A stretch of 64,000 bases of DNA, taken from assembly GCF_963674925.1 (NCBI RefSeq), contig NZ_OY771649.1:124001-188000 (forward strand). Direction: 5' to 3'. The DNA is from an uncultured Draconibacterium sp. GTDB taxonomy: Bacteria > Bacteroidota > Bacteroidia > Bacteroidales > Prolixibacteraceae. A program made the translations under genes and the position numbers. The notes beneath the pieces are model-generated. The model was not told the DNA's origin and ran no database searches. It saw nothing but the letters and a program-made list of their open reading frames with translations. Of this stretch, positions 8,108 through 17,944 are shown in pieces. How positions within the stretch are numbered: the first letter of the stretch is position 1; every line of letters begins with the position of its first letter.

Positions 8108-9526
8108 TTAACTTAATTCTTTTGGTTTCATGAATAACCTGTCGGCAGTTGATATTTCGATGAACGATGCACCTGCATCTTCGCCAAAACGACCACCTAC
8201 ATAAATCACCAGATCATCCATGTTAATTGTTCCCTGGTTAACCAGCTCCTGAACAGCGGCTTTCTGGATTTTCATCTTGTTCTTTTTCGTTTCAAGGAAC
8301 GAAGGGTGAACACCAAATGAAAGTGCCAGTTGGCGCATTACACGATGTGAGTGACATTTTACAAAAACCGGGTAAAACGGACGGTACGACGAAAGGTAAC
8401 GAGCTGTTTTTCCTGTTGTGGTTGATGTAATAATCGCATCGGGTTTTAATTCGCGTGCAGCACGAATAGCCGATTGGGCCAGGTAGGCCGGAATGTCTGC
8501 TTTAAGCGGAACAGCCAACTCGCGGCGGTCGCGGTCAGGTTCAACCTCCTGAGCAATTTTATCCATCGCTTTTACGGCTTCAACAGGATATTTTCCATAT
8601 GCAGTTTCGCCACTTAGCATTATTGCATCGGTTCCCATGTAAATAGCACTTGCTACGTCACTTACCTCGGCACGTGTCGGTCTTGGGTGCTCAATCATGG
8701 TGTGCAGCATTTGTGTGGCAATGATAACCGGTTTTTGGAACAATATTGCACGACGAACCAGATTTCGTTGAATTGATGGGATTTTCGATTCCGGTAGTTC
8801 AATACCCAAATCGCCACGTGCTACCATAATACCATAAGCGTGTTCCAATATCTCGTCGATATTCTCAACACCCTCCATGTTCTCAATTTTGGCAATAATT
8901 TTAATCGGGCTGTTGTGTTCATCCAGAATCTTCTGAACATCATTCACATCTTCTTTATGGCGAACAAACGAGTGCGCAATAAAATCGAGATCGTTCTCAG
9001 CAGCAAAGCGAATAAATTCTACGTCGCGTTCAGTCAGCGATGGTAATTTAATCTCTACTCCCGGTACGTTGATACTCTTACGTTTTTTAATAACACCCGA
9101 GTTGCAAACTCTACACAATAAATACTGAATATGTTTTTCAACTACTTCAAATTCCGTTTCGCCGTCGTCAACAAGAATTTTGTTACCAACATTCAGGTCG
9201 TTAACAAAACCTTTGTAGTTCACACAAATGTTTTTTACATCATCCAGTACTCCGGTAGAGTATGAAAGTGTAACCAGTTCTCCTTCCTTAACTTCTGTGT
9301 CCGAAAGAGTTTGACATGTTCTTATTTCTGGGCCTTTCGTGTCAACAAGAATTGCAATTTTGTCTGATACCGCGCGAATATTATCAACCATAACTTTCCC
9401 GCTTTCGGGAGTAATATGGGCGGTGTTAATACGGGCTACATTCAGTCCTGCATTATAAAGTGACTGTATAAAATCTACATCACATCTTTGATCTGAGATC
9501 GTTGCAACAATTTTGGTCTGTCTCAT
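8108..9526 (-). CDS. pyk: Pyruvate kinase
   Basis: This glycolytic enzyme converts phosphoenolpyruvate and ADP to pyruvate and ATP. The 472-residue protein has the N-terminal MRQTKIVATI strand, the KGPEIRT segment, and the active-site signature IIAKIENMEGV. The MVARGDLGIELP metal and phosphate loop and the ATQMLHTMIEHPRPTRAEVSD helix region are also present. A C-terminal domain follows from about residue 345. Length is normal for a bacterial enzyme without an extra C-terminal PEP-utiliser domain. It is a monocistronic unit with a TAnnTTTG box 22 nt upstream of the ATG and a terminator at 8053-8090. With PEP carboxykinase 3 kb away it covers both directions of flux at the PEP node. Confidence 0.96.
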   Translation of the reverse strand: MRQTKIVATISDQRCDVDFIQSLYNAGLNVARINTAHITPESGKVMVDNIRAVSDKIAILVDTKGPEIRTCQTLSDTEVKEGELVTLSYSTGVLDDVKNICVNYKGFVNDLNVGNKILVDDGETEFEVVEKHIQYLLCRVCNSGVIKKRKSINVPGVEIKLPSLTERDVEFIRFAAENDLDFIAHSFVRHKEDVNDVQKILDEHNSPIKIIAKIENMEGVENIDEILEHAYGIMVARGDLGIELPESKIPSIQRNLVRRAILFQKPVIIATQMLHTMIEHPRPTRAEVSDVASAIYMGTDAIMLSGETAYGKYPVEAVKAMDKIAQEVEPDRDRRELAVPLKADIPAYLAQSAIRAARELKPDAIITSTTTGKTARYLSSYRPFYPVFVKCHSHRVMRQLALSFGVHPSFLETKKNKMKIQKAAVQELVNQGTINMDDLVIYVGGRFGEDAGASFIEISTADRLFMKPKELS

Positions 9527-9547
9527 TATTTCTAAATTTTAAGCGCG

Positions 9548-9555
9548 CAAAACTA
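9548..9555 (-). promoter_or_regulatory. Putative -7 box of pyk
   Basis: The minus strand reads TAGTTTTG, a full TAnnTTTG match, 22 nt before the pyk ATG. Confidence 0.55.
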
Positions 9556-9628
9556 CAATAAAACCCGATTTAACGGTTAAATTAAATTTAATCATTGATT
9601 AAATTTAATAGAGAGTATAGATTAAGTT

Positions 9629-10045
9629 TCAATTTACGAAACTTTGAATTGCCAATCGATACGATTCAAGGCCAAATCCCATAATACATCCTTTACATAC
9701 CGGGCCAATTATTGATTTATGTCTGAAATCTTCGCGCGTAAGTGTATTTGAAATATGCACCTCAACAACAGGCGTTTGTATTCCCGCAATGGCATCGCGA
9801 ATGGCCACCGAGGTATGTGTATAGGCTCCGGCATTTATGATTATCCCATCGTAACTAAAACCATGCTCGTGTAACGAATTTATGAGTTCTCCCTCTACGT
9901 TCGACTGAAAATAGGTGAGGTCTGTATCGGCGAAATCCTGTTTCAATTGTTCATAATAACTTTTAAAACTTTCTGTTCCATAAATCGACTTCTCCCTTAC
10001 TCCAAGTAGGTTTAAATTGGGTCCATTGATAATCAAGAGCTTCAT
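9629..10045 (-). CDS. aroQ: Type II 3-dehydroquinate dehydratase
   Basis: This shikimate-pathway enzyme dehydrates 3-dehydroquinate to 3-dehydroshikimate. From the ATG at 10045 the protein has 138 residues, the family's usual size. It begins MKLLIINGPNLNLLG, which carries the conserved GPNLNLLG motif, followed by the catalytic tyrosine in IYG. NAGAYTHTS and EVHISN give the other substrate-binding elements, and REDFRHKSIIGP is present in the C-terminal half. The frame is open a further 25 codons upstream, but that segment is K/I/N-rich and unlike the family, so I use the internal ATG. It is divergent from xerD. Confidence 0.93.
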   Translation of the reverse strand: MKLLIINGPNLNLLGVREKSIYGTESFKSYYEQLKQDFADTDLTYFQSNVEGELINSLHEHGFSYDGIIINAGAYTHTSVAIRDAIAGIQTPVVEVHISNTLTREDFRHKSIIGPVCKGCIMGFGLESYRLAIQSFVN

Positions 10046-10169
10046 TATTTCAATTTTAATATATTTTATAGTAACTTTATTCAAAATGCAACGTAATATT
10101 TTTTTGTTATAATAGTTCATCGCTTAGATAAACATACGTAGCACAATATAAACAGACATAAAAGTAACC

Positions 10170-10177
10170 TTAATTTG
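10170..10177 (+). promoter_or_regulatory. Weak -7-like box before xerD
   Basis: TTAATTTG matches TAnnTTTG at seven of eight positions, seven nt before the ATG. The same word occurs before the phosphoesterase gene at 56655-56662. Confidence 0.25.
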
Positions 10178-10184
10178 CAATATT

Positions 10185-11084
10185 ATGAAATGGGAGGAAT
10201 GTAAAAAGGGATATGAAAATTACTTGAAGTTGGAGAAATCATTATCGCAGAACTCAATAGCTGCATATATTAATGATATTAATAAGCTTGAGAATTTTTT
10301 CGAAAAAAGTTTTAAAGGGGTAAATCCTGAAAAGGTAACGCTGAGTCAGTTAAAAAGCTTTGTTGAATGGTTAAATGATAAAGGTGTTAGTCCAAGAACT
10401 CAGGCACGAACCATCTCAGGAATAAAATCATTTTATAAATACCTGTTGATTGAAGAGAAGATCACCAGTGATCCGACCGCTTTGCTTGAGTCGCCAAAAA
10501 TTGGCCGTAAACTTCCCGATATATTGTCGATGGAAGAAATTGATATGTTAATCAATGCCATTGATCTGAAAAAATCAGAAGGGCAACGAAACAAAGCCAT
10601 GTTGGAGACCTTGTACAGTTGTGGGTTACGCGTTTCGGAGCTTGTAAACCTGAAAATGACCAACCTGTTTTTTGAGCAGGGATTTATAAAAATTGAAGGA
10701 AAAGCCGGCAAGGAGCGATTAGTACCGGTTAGCGGACGGGCAATTGAAGAGATTAATAAGTATCTGGGTAATTACCGGAAGAATTTACGGGTGAATAAGG
10801 ATAGTGAAAACATATTATTCTTAAACCGCCGTGGAAGAAAATTGAGCCGCGTAATGATTTTTACCATTATTAAAAATCTGGCAGCTAAGGTTAATTTAGA
10901 TAAGAAAATTAGTCCGCATACTTTCCGTCACTCATTTGCCACACACCTGATAAATGGTGGAGCTGACTTGCGGGCCGTTCAGGAAATGTTAGGGCACGAA
11001 TCGATATTAACCACCGAAATTTATACGCATCTGGATAAGGATTACCTGAAGTCGACTATTCATCAGTTTCATCCGAGATCATAA
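10185..11084 (+). CDS. xerD: Site-specific tyrosine recombinase XerD
   Basis: This recombinase resolves chromosome dimers at dif together with XerC, activated by FtsK. The 299 residues comprise an N-terminal SAM-like core-binding domain (about 1-90) and a catalytic domain. Catalytic residues are visible: R149 in SCGLRVSEL, a lysine in the beta-hairpin around 173-176, H245 and R248 in HTFRHSFATHL, H271 in LGHESI, and nucleophile Y280 in TEIYTHL. Nothing suggests a phage or integron integrase: the length and the absence of additional domains match XerC/D. A hairpin terminator follows. XerD rather than XerC is by overall resemblance and is less certain than the family. Confidence 0.9.
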   Translation: MKWEECKKGYENYLKLEKSLSQNSIAAYINDINKLENFFEKSFKGVNPEKVTLSQLKSFVEWLNDKGVSPRTQARTISGIKSFYKYLLIEEKITSDPTALLESPKIGRKLPDILSMEEIDMLINAIDLKKSEGQRNKAMLETLYSCGLRVSELVNLKMTNLFFEQGFIKIEGKAGKERLVPVSGRAIEEINKYLGNYRKNLRVNKDSENILFLNRRGRKLSRVMIFTIIKNLAAKVNLDKKISPHTFRHSFATHLINGGADLRAVQEMLGHESILTTEIYTHLDKDYLKSTIHQFHPRS

Positions 11085-11102
11085 CAGTCATAAGATAAAA
11101 AT

Positions 11103-11139
11103 AAAAGAGCGTTACATCTTTATTTGTAGCGCTTTTTTT
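11103..11139 (+). terminator. Terminator of xerD
   Basis: Stem AGCGTTAC (11108-11115) with GTAGCGCT (11126-11133), one G-T pair, extended by A and T runs, ending in seven T. It begins about 20 nt after the xerD stop. Confidence 0.8.
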
Positions 11140-11262
11140 ATGCCTATATTAAGACAAAAATATCTTTTTAATTGTAAAAAATCTATTGTTAAGCTAATGT
11201 TTAATCGGTGTGAAAAAAGGGGCAAATGGGGGAGATCAACCCTGCTGATTGGAAAATAATGA

Positions 11263-11270
11263 TATTTTTG
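11263..11270 (+). promoter_or_regulatory. Putative -7 box of pckA
   Basis: TATTTTTG is a full TAnnTTTG match, 55 nt before the pckA ATG. Confidence 0.5.
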
Positions 11271-11325
11271 TGTCCCGATTTAAGTAGACGAAAAATTGTA
11301 TTATTAAGTTAATTATTAGGTAGTT

Positions 11326-12930
11326 ATGGCAAATTTAGATTTAAGCAAGTACGGAATTGTTGACGTACAGGAAATTATCCACAACCCTTCATACGAGAAA
11401 CTTTATGAAGAAGAAATGAATCCTGCATTAGAGGGATTCGAAAAAGGTCAGTTAACAGAGCTTGACGCTGTTAATGTGATGACAGGTGTATTTACAGGTC
11501 GTTCACCTAAAGATAAATACATCGTTAAAGATGCAACCACTGAAGATACAATGTGGTGGACATCTCCTGAATCTCCAAACGACAACAAACCTATTACTCA
11601 GGAAGTTTGGAATGACCTAAAAGCTACTACTACTAGCCAGCTTTCAGGAAAAAAATTATTTGTAGTTGACACATTTTGTGGTGCAAACGAAGACACTCGT
11701 TTGAAAGTTCGTTTCATCATGGAAGTTGCATGGCAAGCTCACTTTGTGACTAACATGTTCCTTCGCCCTACAGCTGAAGAATTAGAAGCTTATGGAGAGC
11801 CTGATTTCGTTGTAATGAACGGTTCAAAAACTTCTAATGCAAAATACGAAGAGCACGGATTAAACTCAGAAGTTTACACTGTATTTAACCTGACTGAAAA
11901 AATGCAGGTAATTGGTGGTACATGGTATGGTGGTGAAATGAAAAAAGGTATGTTCGCGATGATGAACTACTACCTGCCACTTCGCGGTATTGCTTCAATG
12001 CACTGTTCGGCTAACGTTGGTAAAGAAGGTGACGTTGCTATCTTCTTCGGTCTTTCAGGTACTGGTAAAACAACACTTTCAACTGATGCATCACGTAAAT
12101 TGATTGGTGATGACGAGCACGGTTGGGATGACGAAGGTGTATTCAACTTCGAAGGTGGATGTTACGCAAAAACTATCGACCTGGATAAAGACGCTGAACC
12201 AGAAATTTTCGGTGCGATCAAACGTAACGCTCTTTTGGAGAACGTAACAGTTGATGCTGAAGGTAAAATTGACTTCACTGACGGTTCTGTAACTCAGAAC
12301 ACTCGTGTTTCTTACCCAATTGACCACATCGAAAACATCGCTGTACCATCTAAAGCTGGTCACGCACAGAAAGTAATTTTCCTTTCGGCTGATGCATTTG
12401 GTGTATTGCCTCCGGTTTCTAAATTAACTCCGGAACAAACTCAATATCATTTCTTATCAGGATTTACTGCAAAATTAGCAGGTACTGAGCGTGGTGTAAC
12501 TGCTCCACAACCTACATTCTCTGCATGTTTCGGTGCTGCATTCTTAACCTTGCACCCAACAAAATATGCTGCTGAGTTAGTGAAAAAAATGGAAGAGCAC
12601 GGAGCTGAAGCTTATTTGGTAAACACTGGATGGAACGGTACCGGAAAACGTATCTCTATTAAAGATACACGTGGTATCATCAACGCTATCCTTGATGGAT
12701 CTATCGAGAAAGCTGAAACTAAAACTATCCCGGTATTTAACCTGGAAGTACCTACTGCATTGCCAGGAGTTGATACAGGTATTCTTGACCCACGCGACAC
12801 TTACGCTGACGTTAAAGAGTGGGAAGATAAAGCTCAGGATTTGGGTAGCCGCTTTGTTAAAAACTTCGTTAAATATACTGATAACGAAGAAGGTAAAGCA
12901 TTGGTTGCTGCTGGTCCTCAAGTTGACTAA
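11326..12930 (+). CDS. pckA: Phosphoenolpyruvate carboxykinase (ATP)
   Basis: This enzyme interconverts oxaloacetate plus ATP with PEP plus CO2 plus ADP, for gluconeogenesis or for CO2-fixing fermentation towards fumarate and succinate. The 534-residue protein has the ATP-type P-loop GLSGTGKTTLS (about 243-253), the metal-binding GDDEHGWDDEGVFNFEGGCY segment, and the FTGRSPKDKY substrate loop near residue 60. Codons are unusually uniform (many GGT, GCT, CGT, AAA), as expected of a highly expressed gene. It stands alone between the xerD terminator and its own UUCG-capped terminator. Confidence 0.97.
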   Translation: MANLDLSKYGIVDVQEIIHNPSYEKLYEEEMNPALEGFEKGQLTELDAVNVMTGVFTGRSPKDKYIVKDATTEDTMWWTSPESPNDNKPITQEVWNDLKATTTSQLSGKKLFVVDTFCGANEDTRLKVRFIMEVAWQAHFVTNMFLRPTAEELEAYGEPDFVVMNGSKTSNAKYEEHGLNSEVYTVFNLTEKMQVIGGTWYGGEMKKGMFAMMNYYLPLRGIASMHCSANVGKEGDVAIFFGLSGTGKTTLSTDASRKLIGDDEHGWDDEGVFNFEGGCYAKTIDLDKDAEPEIFGAIKRNALLENVTVDAEGKIDFTDGSVTQNTRVSYPIDHIENIAVPSKAGHAQKVIFLSADAFGVLPPVSKLTPEQTQYHFLSGFTAKLAGTERGVTAPQPTFSACFGAAFLTLHPTKYAAELVKKMEEHGAEAYLVNTGWNGTGKRISIKDTRGIINAILDGSIEKAETKTIPVFNLEVPTALPGVDTGILDPRDTYADVKEWEDKAQDLGSRFVKNFVKYTDNEEGKALVAAGPQVD

Positions 12931-12951
12931 TTCAGATCAATCTTTATATAT

Positions 12952-12985
12952 ACAAAACCTTCTGTCTTCGGGCAGAAGGTTTTTT
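12952..12985 (+). terminator. Terminator of pckA with UUCG tetraloop
   Basis: A 13-bp stem, AAAACCTTCTGTC (12954-12966) with GGCAGAAGGTTTT (12971-12983, one T-G pair), closes on TTCG and runs into T. It starts about 24 nt after the pckA stop. The convergent FUSC gene ends at 12999, so it may serve both strands. Confidence 0.88.
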
Positions 12986-12998
12986 TATGCCTTATTTT

Positions 12999-15131
12999 TT
13001 AGTTGATACCGGAACGTTTTAACTCATCAATGATTTTTGAGGTTGTAGCGGTAATGTTGTAGAATAAACGAAGTTGCTGTCGTTTTAATCCGGCTTCAGT
13101 GGTTTTAATTTGTTGTTGTAATGTCATTAGTAGTTCCGACAGATCGGATGAGAACTTATCTTTTTGAATGGTGCTTTTTTTGCCGGCTTCCGTAAGCTTC
13201 TTATCAATTTGTTGAAACAAAGGTTCAATGTCTTTGTAACTCTCAATATTTGTTTCGCGGTGTGCTCCCAGTGCCGAAAGATGCGACAACAATGCATGAT
13301 TTAAATAAGTGATGGTTAATGCATTTTCCATAATGCGCTGTTTACTTTTGGGTTCCTGTCGCATACTGTTCCACGCTTGTGCCAGCTCGTTATCGGCCAG
13401 GTGCGCCTCTCTTCGGGCAATGCGATACTTTAAATCGTCGTTACTTGCTTCTTTATATTCTTTTGCAATGGCCTGAAAATAGTTTCTGTTTTTTTCCAAT
13501 GCGGTGGAAATAAGCCCCGAAATGCGCCGATATTGCCAACCCGGCCATAAAAAACGAATAGTGAGAAACGACAACGTTGCACCAAGTAAAGTATCAACCA
13601 GACGTGGAATCATAATGTTTATGCCTCCGTCGTTTGAAACAATATTAAAAGCACTCAGCACAAAAGTGGTTACAAATATTACAGCTATCGAATATTTTTT
13701 TCGCAACCAGTAGAAAAATGCCATTGCCGAGCCCATCATTAATAAGACTTGTGCAGCTGTGGTTGTAAAAATCTGTAATAATGCAGCACCAATAACAATA
13801 CCGGTAATAGTACCCAGTAAACGCTCAAACAGGCGCCGGCGGGTGTCGCTGTAGGTAATCTGGCTAACAAATAAACTGGTTAGCATTACCCATTGCCCTT
13901 TGTCGAGATCAAGGTAGATCTGAAGAACATAGCCAAATGCAAAGGTTAAGCTGAGCCGCAAGGCATAACGCATTCGCGGATGACGGAGAGTGAGCTGCTC
14001 CTTTAAACGTTGAAATGGCGTTCTTTCATCGTGTCGAAGACGGGGAATTGAAGTTCCTTCCTCCAGATTGTCGAGGAATTTTAACGAAACGTGCGAACGA
14101 TGTAAATTATGATGGAGAAGGATCAGGTCCTGAGCATCTTCCACATGCATTGTTTGGAGCTTGTCGTCGATGGCTTTTGAGATCCATTCGAGTGCCGGCG
14201 GATGATTGTAAGAAGTTCCGGTAAGCATATTTTCGGCAACCATTCGCGAAGCATAAGCCAGCTGACGAAGCATTTCGCCAAAACCCTCCAGAATCTCAAT
14301 TTGTTCGTTGCTGTTTCCCAGTTTGTCGTGGCGCTGGTGCGTTGAGGCTGCACGTTCGTGAAGACTCTGCAATAACATAAAGCGTTGAAGGTAACTGTTC
14401 AATGGCTCCGTGTTTTTCATCTCCCGGGCATAATTGTTCAATACGTTTTTTATGCCTTCAAGTGCATTTACCACATTTACGTTTAGCAAAGCCAGGTCTT
14501 TATTAATGTCTTCCTGGTCTTTTTTATCGCTTGGGAAAAGCAGGGCTTTTTTCTCGAGGTAGCTGCCCAGTGCCCTGAAACCGCTGGCCATTTGCTGGTC
14601 GAGTAAACGCCACGGATTCCGGAAGATTAAAATCAATGTAAGAATGCCGTGAAAAAGTGCTCCGGCTGGTAATAGAATTGCCTGCCAGTACCAGGCCGGA
14701 CTGATTTCGATGCCAAGCATTGCATAAATACCCACCAATATAGAGCCGAAGGTAATGGCGCGGTAACGTTCGCCAATGCCGCCAATCAAAATAAATATAA
14801 TGGTGGAGAGGATAAATCCGGAGCCAAGAATCCAGGTGTACTTATATAGAAGTCCTACCGAAAAACTCGAAATGAAGAAGCTAAGAATGGTTATCGACAA
14901 CGATTTTACACGGCCTTTCGGGTGGTCGTCGGTTTCCGACAAAGCGCCGGCCAGTGCTCCCAAAGCCAGCGTTACACCAAAAAAAGGCAGACCGGCAATA
15001 ATAAAAGGTACTGCCAATATACCCATCGAAACGGTTGCGCGCAAAGCAAACAAACGATAGGGATGTAGCAGAAATACATCGCGGAAAAATTTTATGTTCG
15101 TTCGCAAATGGCCTTTTTTCTGGTTCTTCAT
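12999..15131 (-). CDS. FUSC-family (YccS/AaeB-like) inner-membrane protein
   Basis: This is a large inner-membrane protein of 710 residues with the duplicated fusaric-acid-resistance architecture. There is a helix cluster near 25-170, a cytosolic helical region (about 180-370), a second helix cluster (about 375-520) and a C-terminal coiled/helical tail. The second cluster contains YALRLSLTFAFGYVLQIYL and the segment QWVMLTSLFVSQITYSDTRR, typical of FUSC/YccS proteins. Family members are associated with efflux of aromatic acids or are uncharacterised; the substrate here is unknown. The gene is single, with a TAnnTTTG box 25 nt upstream of the ATG. Confidence 0.85.
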   Translation of the reverse strand: MKNQKKGHLRTNIKFFRDVFLLHPYRLFALRATVSMGILAVPFIIAGLPFFGVTLALGALAGALSETDDHPKGRVKSLSITILSFFISSFSVGLLYKYTWILGSGFILSTIIFILIGGIGERYRAITFGSILVGIYAMLGIEISPAWYWQAILLPAGALFHGILTLILIFRNPWRLLDQQMASGFRALGSYLEKKALLFPSDKKDQEDINKDLALLNVNVVNALEGIKNVLNNYAREMKNTEPLNSYLQRFMLLQSLHERAASTHQRHDKLGNSNEQIEILEGFGEMLRQLAYASRMVAENMLTGTSYNHPPALEWISKAIDDKLQTMHVEDAQDLILLHHNLHRSHVSLKFLDNLEEGTSIPRLRHDERTPFQRLKEQLTLRHPRMRYALRLSLTFAFGYVLQIYLDLDKGQWVMLTSLFVSQITYSDTRRRLFERLLGTITGIVIGAALLQIFTTTAAQVLLMMGSAMAFFYWLRKKYSIAVIFVTTFVLSAFNIVSNDGGINIMIPRLVDTLLGATLSFLTIRFLWPGWQYRRISGLISTALEKNRNYFQAIAKEYKEASNDDLKYRIARREAHLADNELAQAWNSMRQEPKSKQRIMENALTITYLNHALLSHLSALGAHRETNIESYKDIEPLFQQIDKKLTEAGKKSTIQKDKFSSDLSELLMTLQQQIKTTEAGLKRQQLRLFYNITATTSKIIDELKRSGIN

Positions 15132-15155
15132 AGGAATGTGTAGAAGTGTTTTTTA

Positions 15156-15163
15156 CAAAGCTA
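15156..15163 (-). promoter_or_regulatory. Putative -7 box of the FUSC gene
   Basis: The minus strand reads TAGCTTTG, a full TAnnTTTG match, 25 nt before the ATG. Confidence 0.55.
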
Positions 15164-15187
15164 ATGAATGAGAACAGAAATTAATGA

Positions 15188-16063
15188 CTAAACCTTCCGG
15201 CTTTTAACAATAATATCTTGTAAGGTAGTTTTTATTGTTGGATATTCGAACTGAAAACCGGCTTTTTGCAGCTTTTTGGATGATACTTCGGGGGATTGTG
15301 TAAGAAGCGAAGCTGCCTTGCCAAACACCAATTTTAAGACAAACGCAGGAATGGTAAAAAATGCAGGACGATTTACCTGCCGGGCAAAGTAGCGAGTAAA
15401 TTCTTTGTTCGAAATCGTTTCGGGGGCGATTAAATTAAATGTGTCACTTGTTTCAAGTGTTTCGGTAGCCCAAACGAATGCATTTACCACATCTTGTTCG
15501 TGAATAAAGGGAAACGCTTGCTTGCCCGAACCGATTTTACCGCCCAAGCCCAATTTAAAGGGAAGCAGCATATTTTTTACAGTTTTGGCCTCTTTGCCAA
15601 AAACAATACCAAGCCGAAAGATTACAGTTTGCACATTTTGGGGTAAAGCAGATAGTTCTTGTTCCCAGTCTTTTACTACTTCGCCAACAAAACCTTCATC
15701 AAAATTTGTGCTTTCTTCGGTGTGTCTATTTCCTGGTTTATAGATGCCAATTGCCGATGCTGATATCACTTTTCCGGGGCGTTCACTTTCGGGTAATTCA
15801 ATAATTGCTTTTACCAGGTTATGGGTGGTTACAACCCGGCTGTTGTAAATGGTTTCTTTATTTTTTTTTGTCCAACGTTGTAGAATGGGTGCTCCGGCAA
15901 GGTTAATTACAACATCGGTATTTCGTAACTCTTCCTGCAGGTTGCTTGATGGACCGTAGAGTGTGTCTCGATTTATGCCTGATACAGCATGCCCTTTTTT
16001 TACCAGATCTGTTGAAATTAGCTGACCAATGTATCCGTTACTTCCCGTGAGTTTTATTTTCAT
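15188..16063 (-). CDS. TIGR01777-type NAD-dependent epimerase/SulA-like protein
   Basis: This is an extended short-chain dehydrogenase fold of 291 residues. It starts MKIKLTGSNGYIGQLI, with the dinucleotide motif GSNGYIG (7-13). It continues with DVVINLAGAPIL, WTKKNKETIYNSRV and SASAIGIYKPG, the set that marks the epimerase subfamily annotated as YfcH/SulA-like. A DUF1731-type C-terminal segment follows, with the conserved PAFVLKLVFGKAASLL pattern. The reaction is unknown for most of the family. The gene is divergent from the ClC pair. Confidence 0.85.
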   Translation of the reverse strand: MKIKLTGSNGYIGQLISTDLVKKGHAVSGINRDTLYGPSSNLQEELRNTDVVINLAGAPILQRWTKKNKETIYNSRVVTTHNLVKAIIELPESERPGKVISASAIGIYKPGNRHTEESTNFDEGFVGEVVKDWEQELSALPQNVQTVIFRLGIVFGKEAKTVKNMLLPFKLGLGGKIGSGKQAFPFIHEQDVVNAFVWATETLETSDTFNLIAPETISNKEFTRYFARQVNRPAFFTIPAFVLKLVFGKAASLLTQSPEVSSKKLQKAGFQFEYPTIKTTLQDIIVKSRKV

Positions 16064-16162
16064 CTTACAATGGTTTATTAGGTTAACAAAAACTTTAGTT
16101 TTTAGTTCCTTAAAAATTGTTAATCGCGTTTGCTAATTGTTACTTTTACCAGATCGAAAAAA

Positions 16163-17944
16163 ATGACGAAACACAGACAACATATTTGGGTAAAGTTTCA
16201 CCGATGGCGTTTAAAGCACCTCGGCGAACAAGGTTTTCTAACCTTACTAAGTATTGTTATTGGTGTTTTGGCCGGAATGGCGGCTGTTGTTCTTAAAAAT
16301 ACCGTGAGGTTTACAGAAGATTTGGTACACCGGCTGGTTTCGAATGAAGTGCATAACTACATTTATTTTGCCATGCCTATTGTGGGTATTTTTTTGGCAG
16401 TTGTACTGATTAAGTATGTTATTCGCTCGGAGGTAAGGCATGGAATTCCAACTGTTCTTTATAGTATATCAAAACGAAAAGGAAATATTCGACGACATAA
16501 TTTGTATTCATCAGTAATAACCTCAGCGTTAACCGTTGGTTTTGGCGGTTCTGTTGGGTTGGAGGGGCCAACCGTTGCGACCGGAACAGCATGGGGGTCC
16601 TGGATAGCCAAGGTATTTCGACTAAATTATAAGAATACCATTTTAATGTTGGCCTGTGCCTGCGCAGGGGCTATGGCAGCTATTTTTAAAGCTCCTATTG
16701 CAGCCATTGTTTTTGCGGTGGAGGTAATAATGATCGATCTGACTGTATTTTCACTGGTGCCGCTATTGCTGGCATCGTCAACGGCAGTGGTTACATCCTA
16801 CTTGTTTCTGGGCCAGGATGTGCTTTACCCGTTTACCGTAGTCGACGCATTCAAACTACCAGATATACCTTACTACATTGCTTTAGGAATTGTAACCGGG
16901 TTTGTGTCGGTTTATTTCAGCAGAATGTACCTGTTTATTGCCGATATTTTTGAAAAACTAAAAAGTGGCAGAATCCGGTTGGTTGTTGGTGGTGCAAGTC
17001 TGGGGGCACTGATTTTTCTTTTTCCGGCACTTTACGGCGAAGGTTACGAATCGATTAACGAATGTTTGGCCGGCGATTTAAACTATCTTTTCGATAATAG
17101 TTTATTCTATTCATTACGCGAAGAAATGTGGGCTGCCATGCTTCTTATTGTAGCTGTTATTTTGCTAAAAATTGTTGCCACATCGCTTACCTTTGGAGCC
17201 GGTGGTGTTGGGGGTATTTTTGCGCCAACGCTTTTTATGGGGGTAAATACCGGAATGCTTTTTTCCTTACTTATCAACCGTACAGGCCTTCGGGAACTAA
17301 ATTCGAATAACTTTGCACTAATTGGAATGGCCGGATTAATTGCTGGCGTTCTACATGCGCCGCTCACCGGAATATTCCTGATCGCAGATATTTCAGGAGG
17401 GTACAAGTTATTTGTGCCACTTATGGTCACGGCTACGTTCGCATATCTTGTCGTCAGGGCATTTACGCCTAACTCGGTTTATCATATTCAGCTGGCACGA
17501 CGAAAAGAATTGTTAACCCACGATAAAGATGCAAATGTGTTGCAGATGATGCAGGTAAAACAACTAATTGAAACTGACTTTGAAGTATTGTCGCCCGATG
17601 CAACTTTGCGCGACCTTACAGAAGCCATTACAAGGGCACATCGCGATTTGTTTCCGATAGTAGACAAAGACGGAACAATGGTGGGCATGGTAAAAATGGA
17701 TGATGTAAGAACGATGATCTTTAAACATGAACTATACGACACTGTGAAAATAAACGAGTTGATGTATATGCCTGAGTTTTCTATCGACCCGAATGATAGT
17801 ATGGAAATTGTTACTACTAAATTTGAATCATCGGGGCGTTATAACCTGGCTGTAATCGAAGATGGTAAATACATCGGATTTATTTCGCGGGCACGTGTGT
17901 TTACCCGCTATCGCAAACAGATAATTAATGTATCTCATGTTTAG
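16163..17944 (+). CDS. ClC-family chloride channel/antiporter with CBS pair, copy 1
   Basis: This is an integral membrane anion transporter of 593 residues. The ClC pore signatures are HGIP (replacing GSGIP), GLEGP with the gating glutamate (about 132-136), and VGGIFAP (about 349). A cytoplasmic CBS pair fills about 466-593 and probably binds nucleotides. At the position of the proton glutamate of E. coli ClC (E203), by-eye alignment gives valine (VFAVEVIM), as in animal ClC channels. The frame opens at a TTG (16130), but the ATG at 16163 is the better start. The stop overlaps the start of the paralogous next gene, so the two are translationally linked. Confidence 0.9.
   Translation: MTKHRQHIWVKFHRWRLKHLGEQGFLTLLSIVIGVLAGMAAVVLKNTVRFTEDLVHRLVSNEVHNYIYFAMPIVGIFLAVVLIKYVIRSEVRHGIPTVLYSISKRKGNIRRHNLYSSVITSALTVGFGGSVGLEGPTVATGTAWGSWIAKVFRLNYKNTILMLACACAGAMAAIFKAPIAAIVFAVEVIMIDLTVFSLVPLLLASSTAVVTSYLFLGQDVLYPFTVVDAFKLPDIPYYIALGIVTGFVSVYFSRMYLFIADIFEKLKSGRIRLVVGGASLGALIFLFPALYGEGYESINECLAGDLNYLFDNSLFYSLREEMWAAMLLIVAVILLKIVATSLTFGAGGVGGIFAPTLFMGVNTGMLFSLLINRTGLRELNSNNFALIGMAGLIAGVLHAPLTGIFLIADISGGYKLFVPLMVTATFAYLVVRAFTPNSVYHIQLARRKELLTHDKDANVLQMMQVKQLIETDFEVLSPDATLRDLTEAITRAHRDLFPIVDKDGTMVGMVKMDDVRTMIFKHELYDTVKINELMYMPEFSIDPNDSMEIVTTKFESSGRYNLAVIEDGKYIGFISRARVFTRYRKQIINVSHV

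Noticed and set aside
10185..11084. Tyrosine recombinase as a sign of a mobile element or integron
   Set aside because: Length, domain layout and lack of neighbouring att repeats or cargo match housekeeping XerD.
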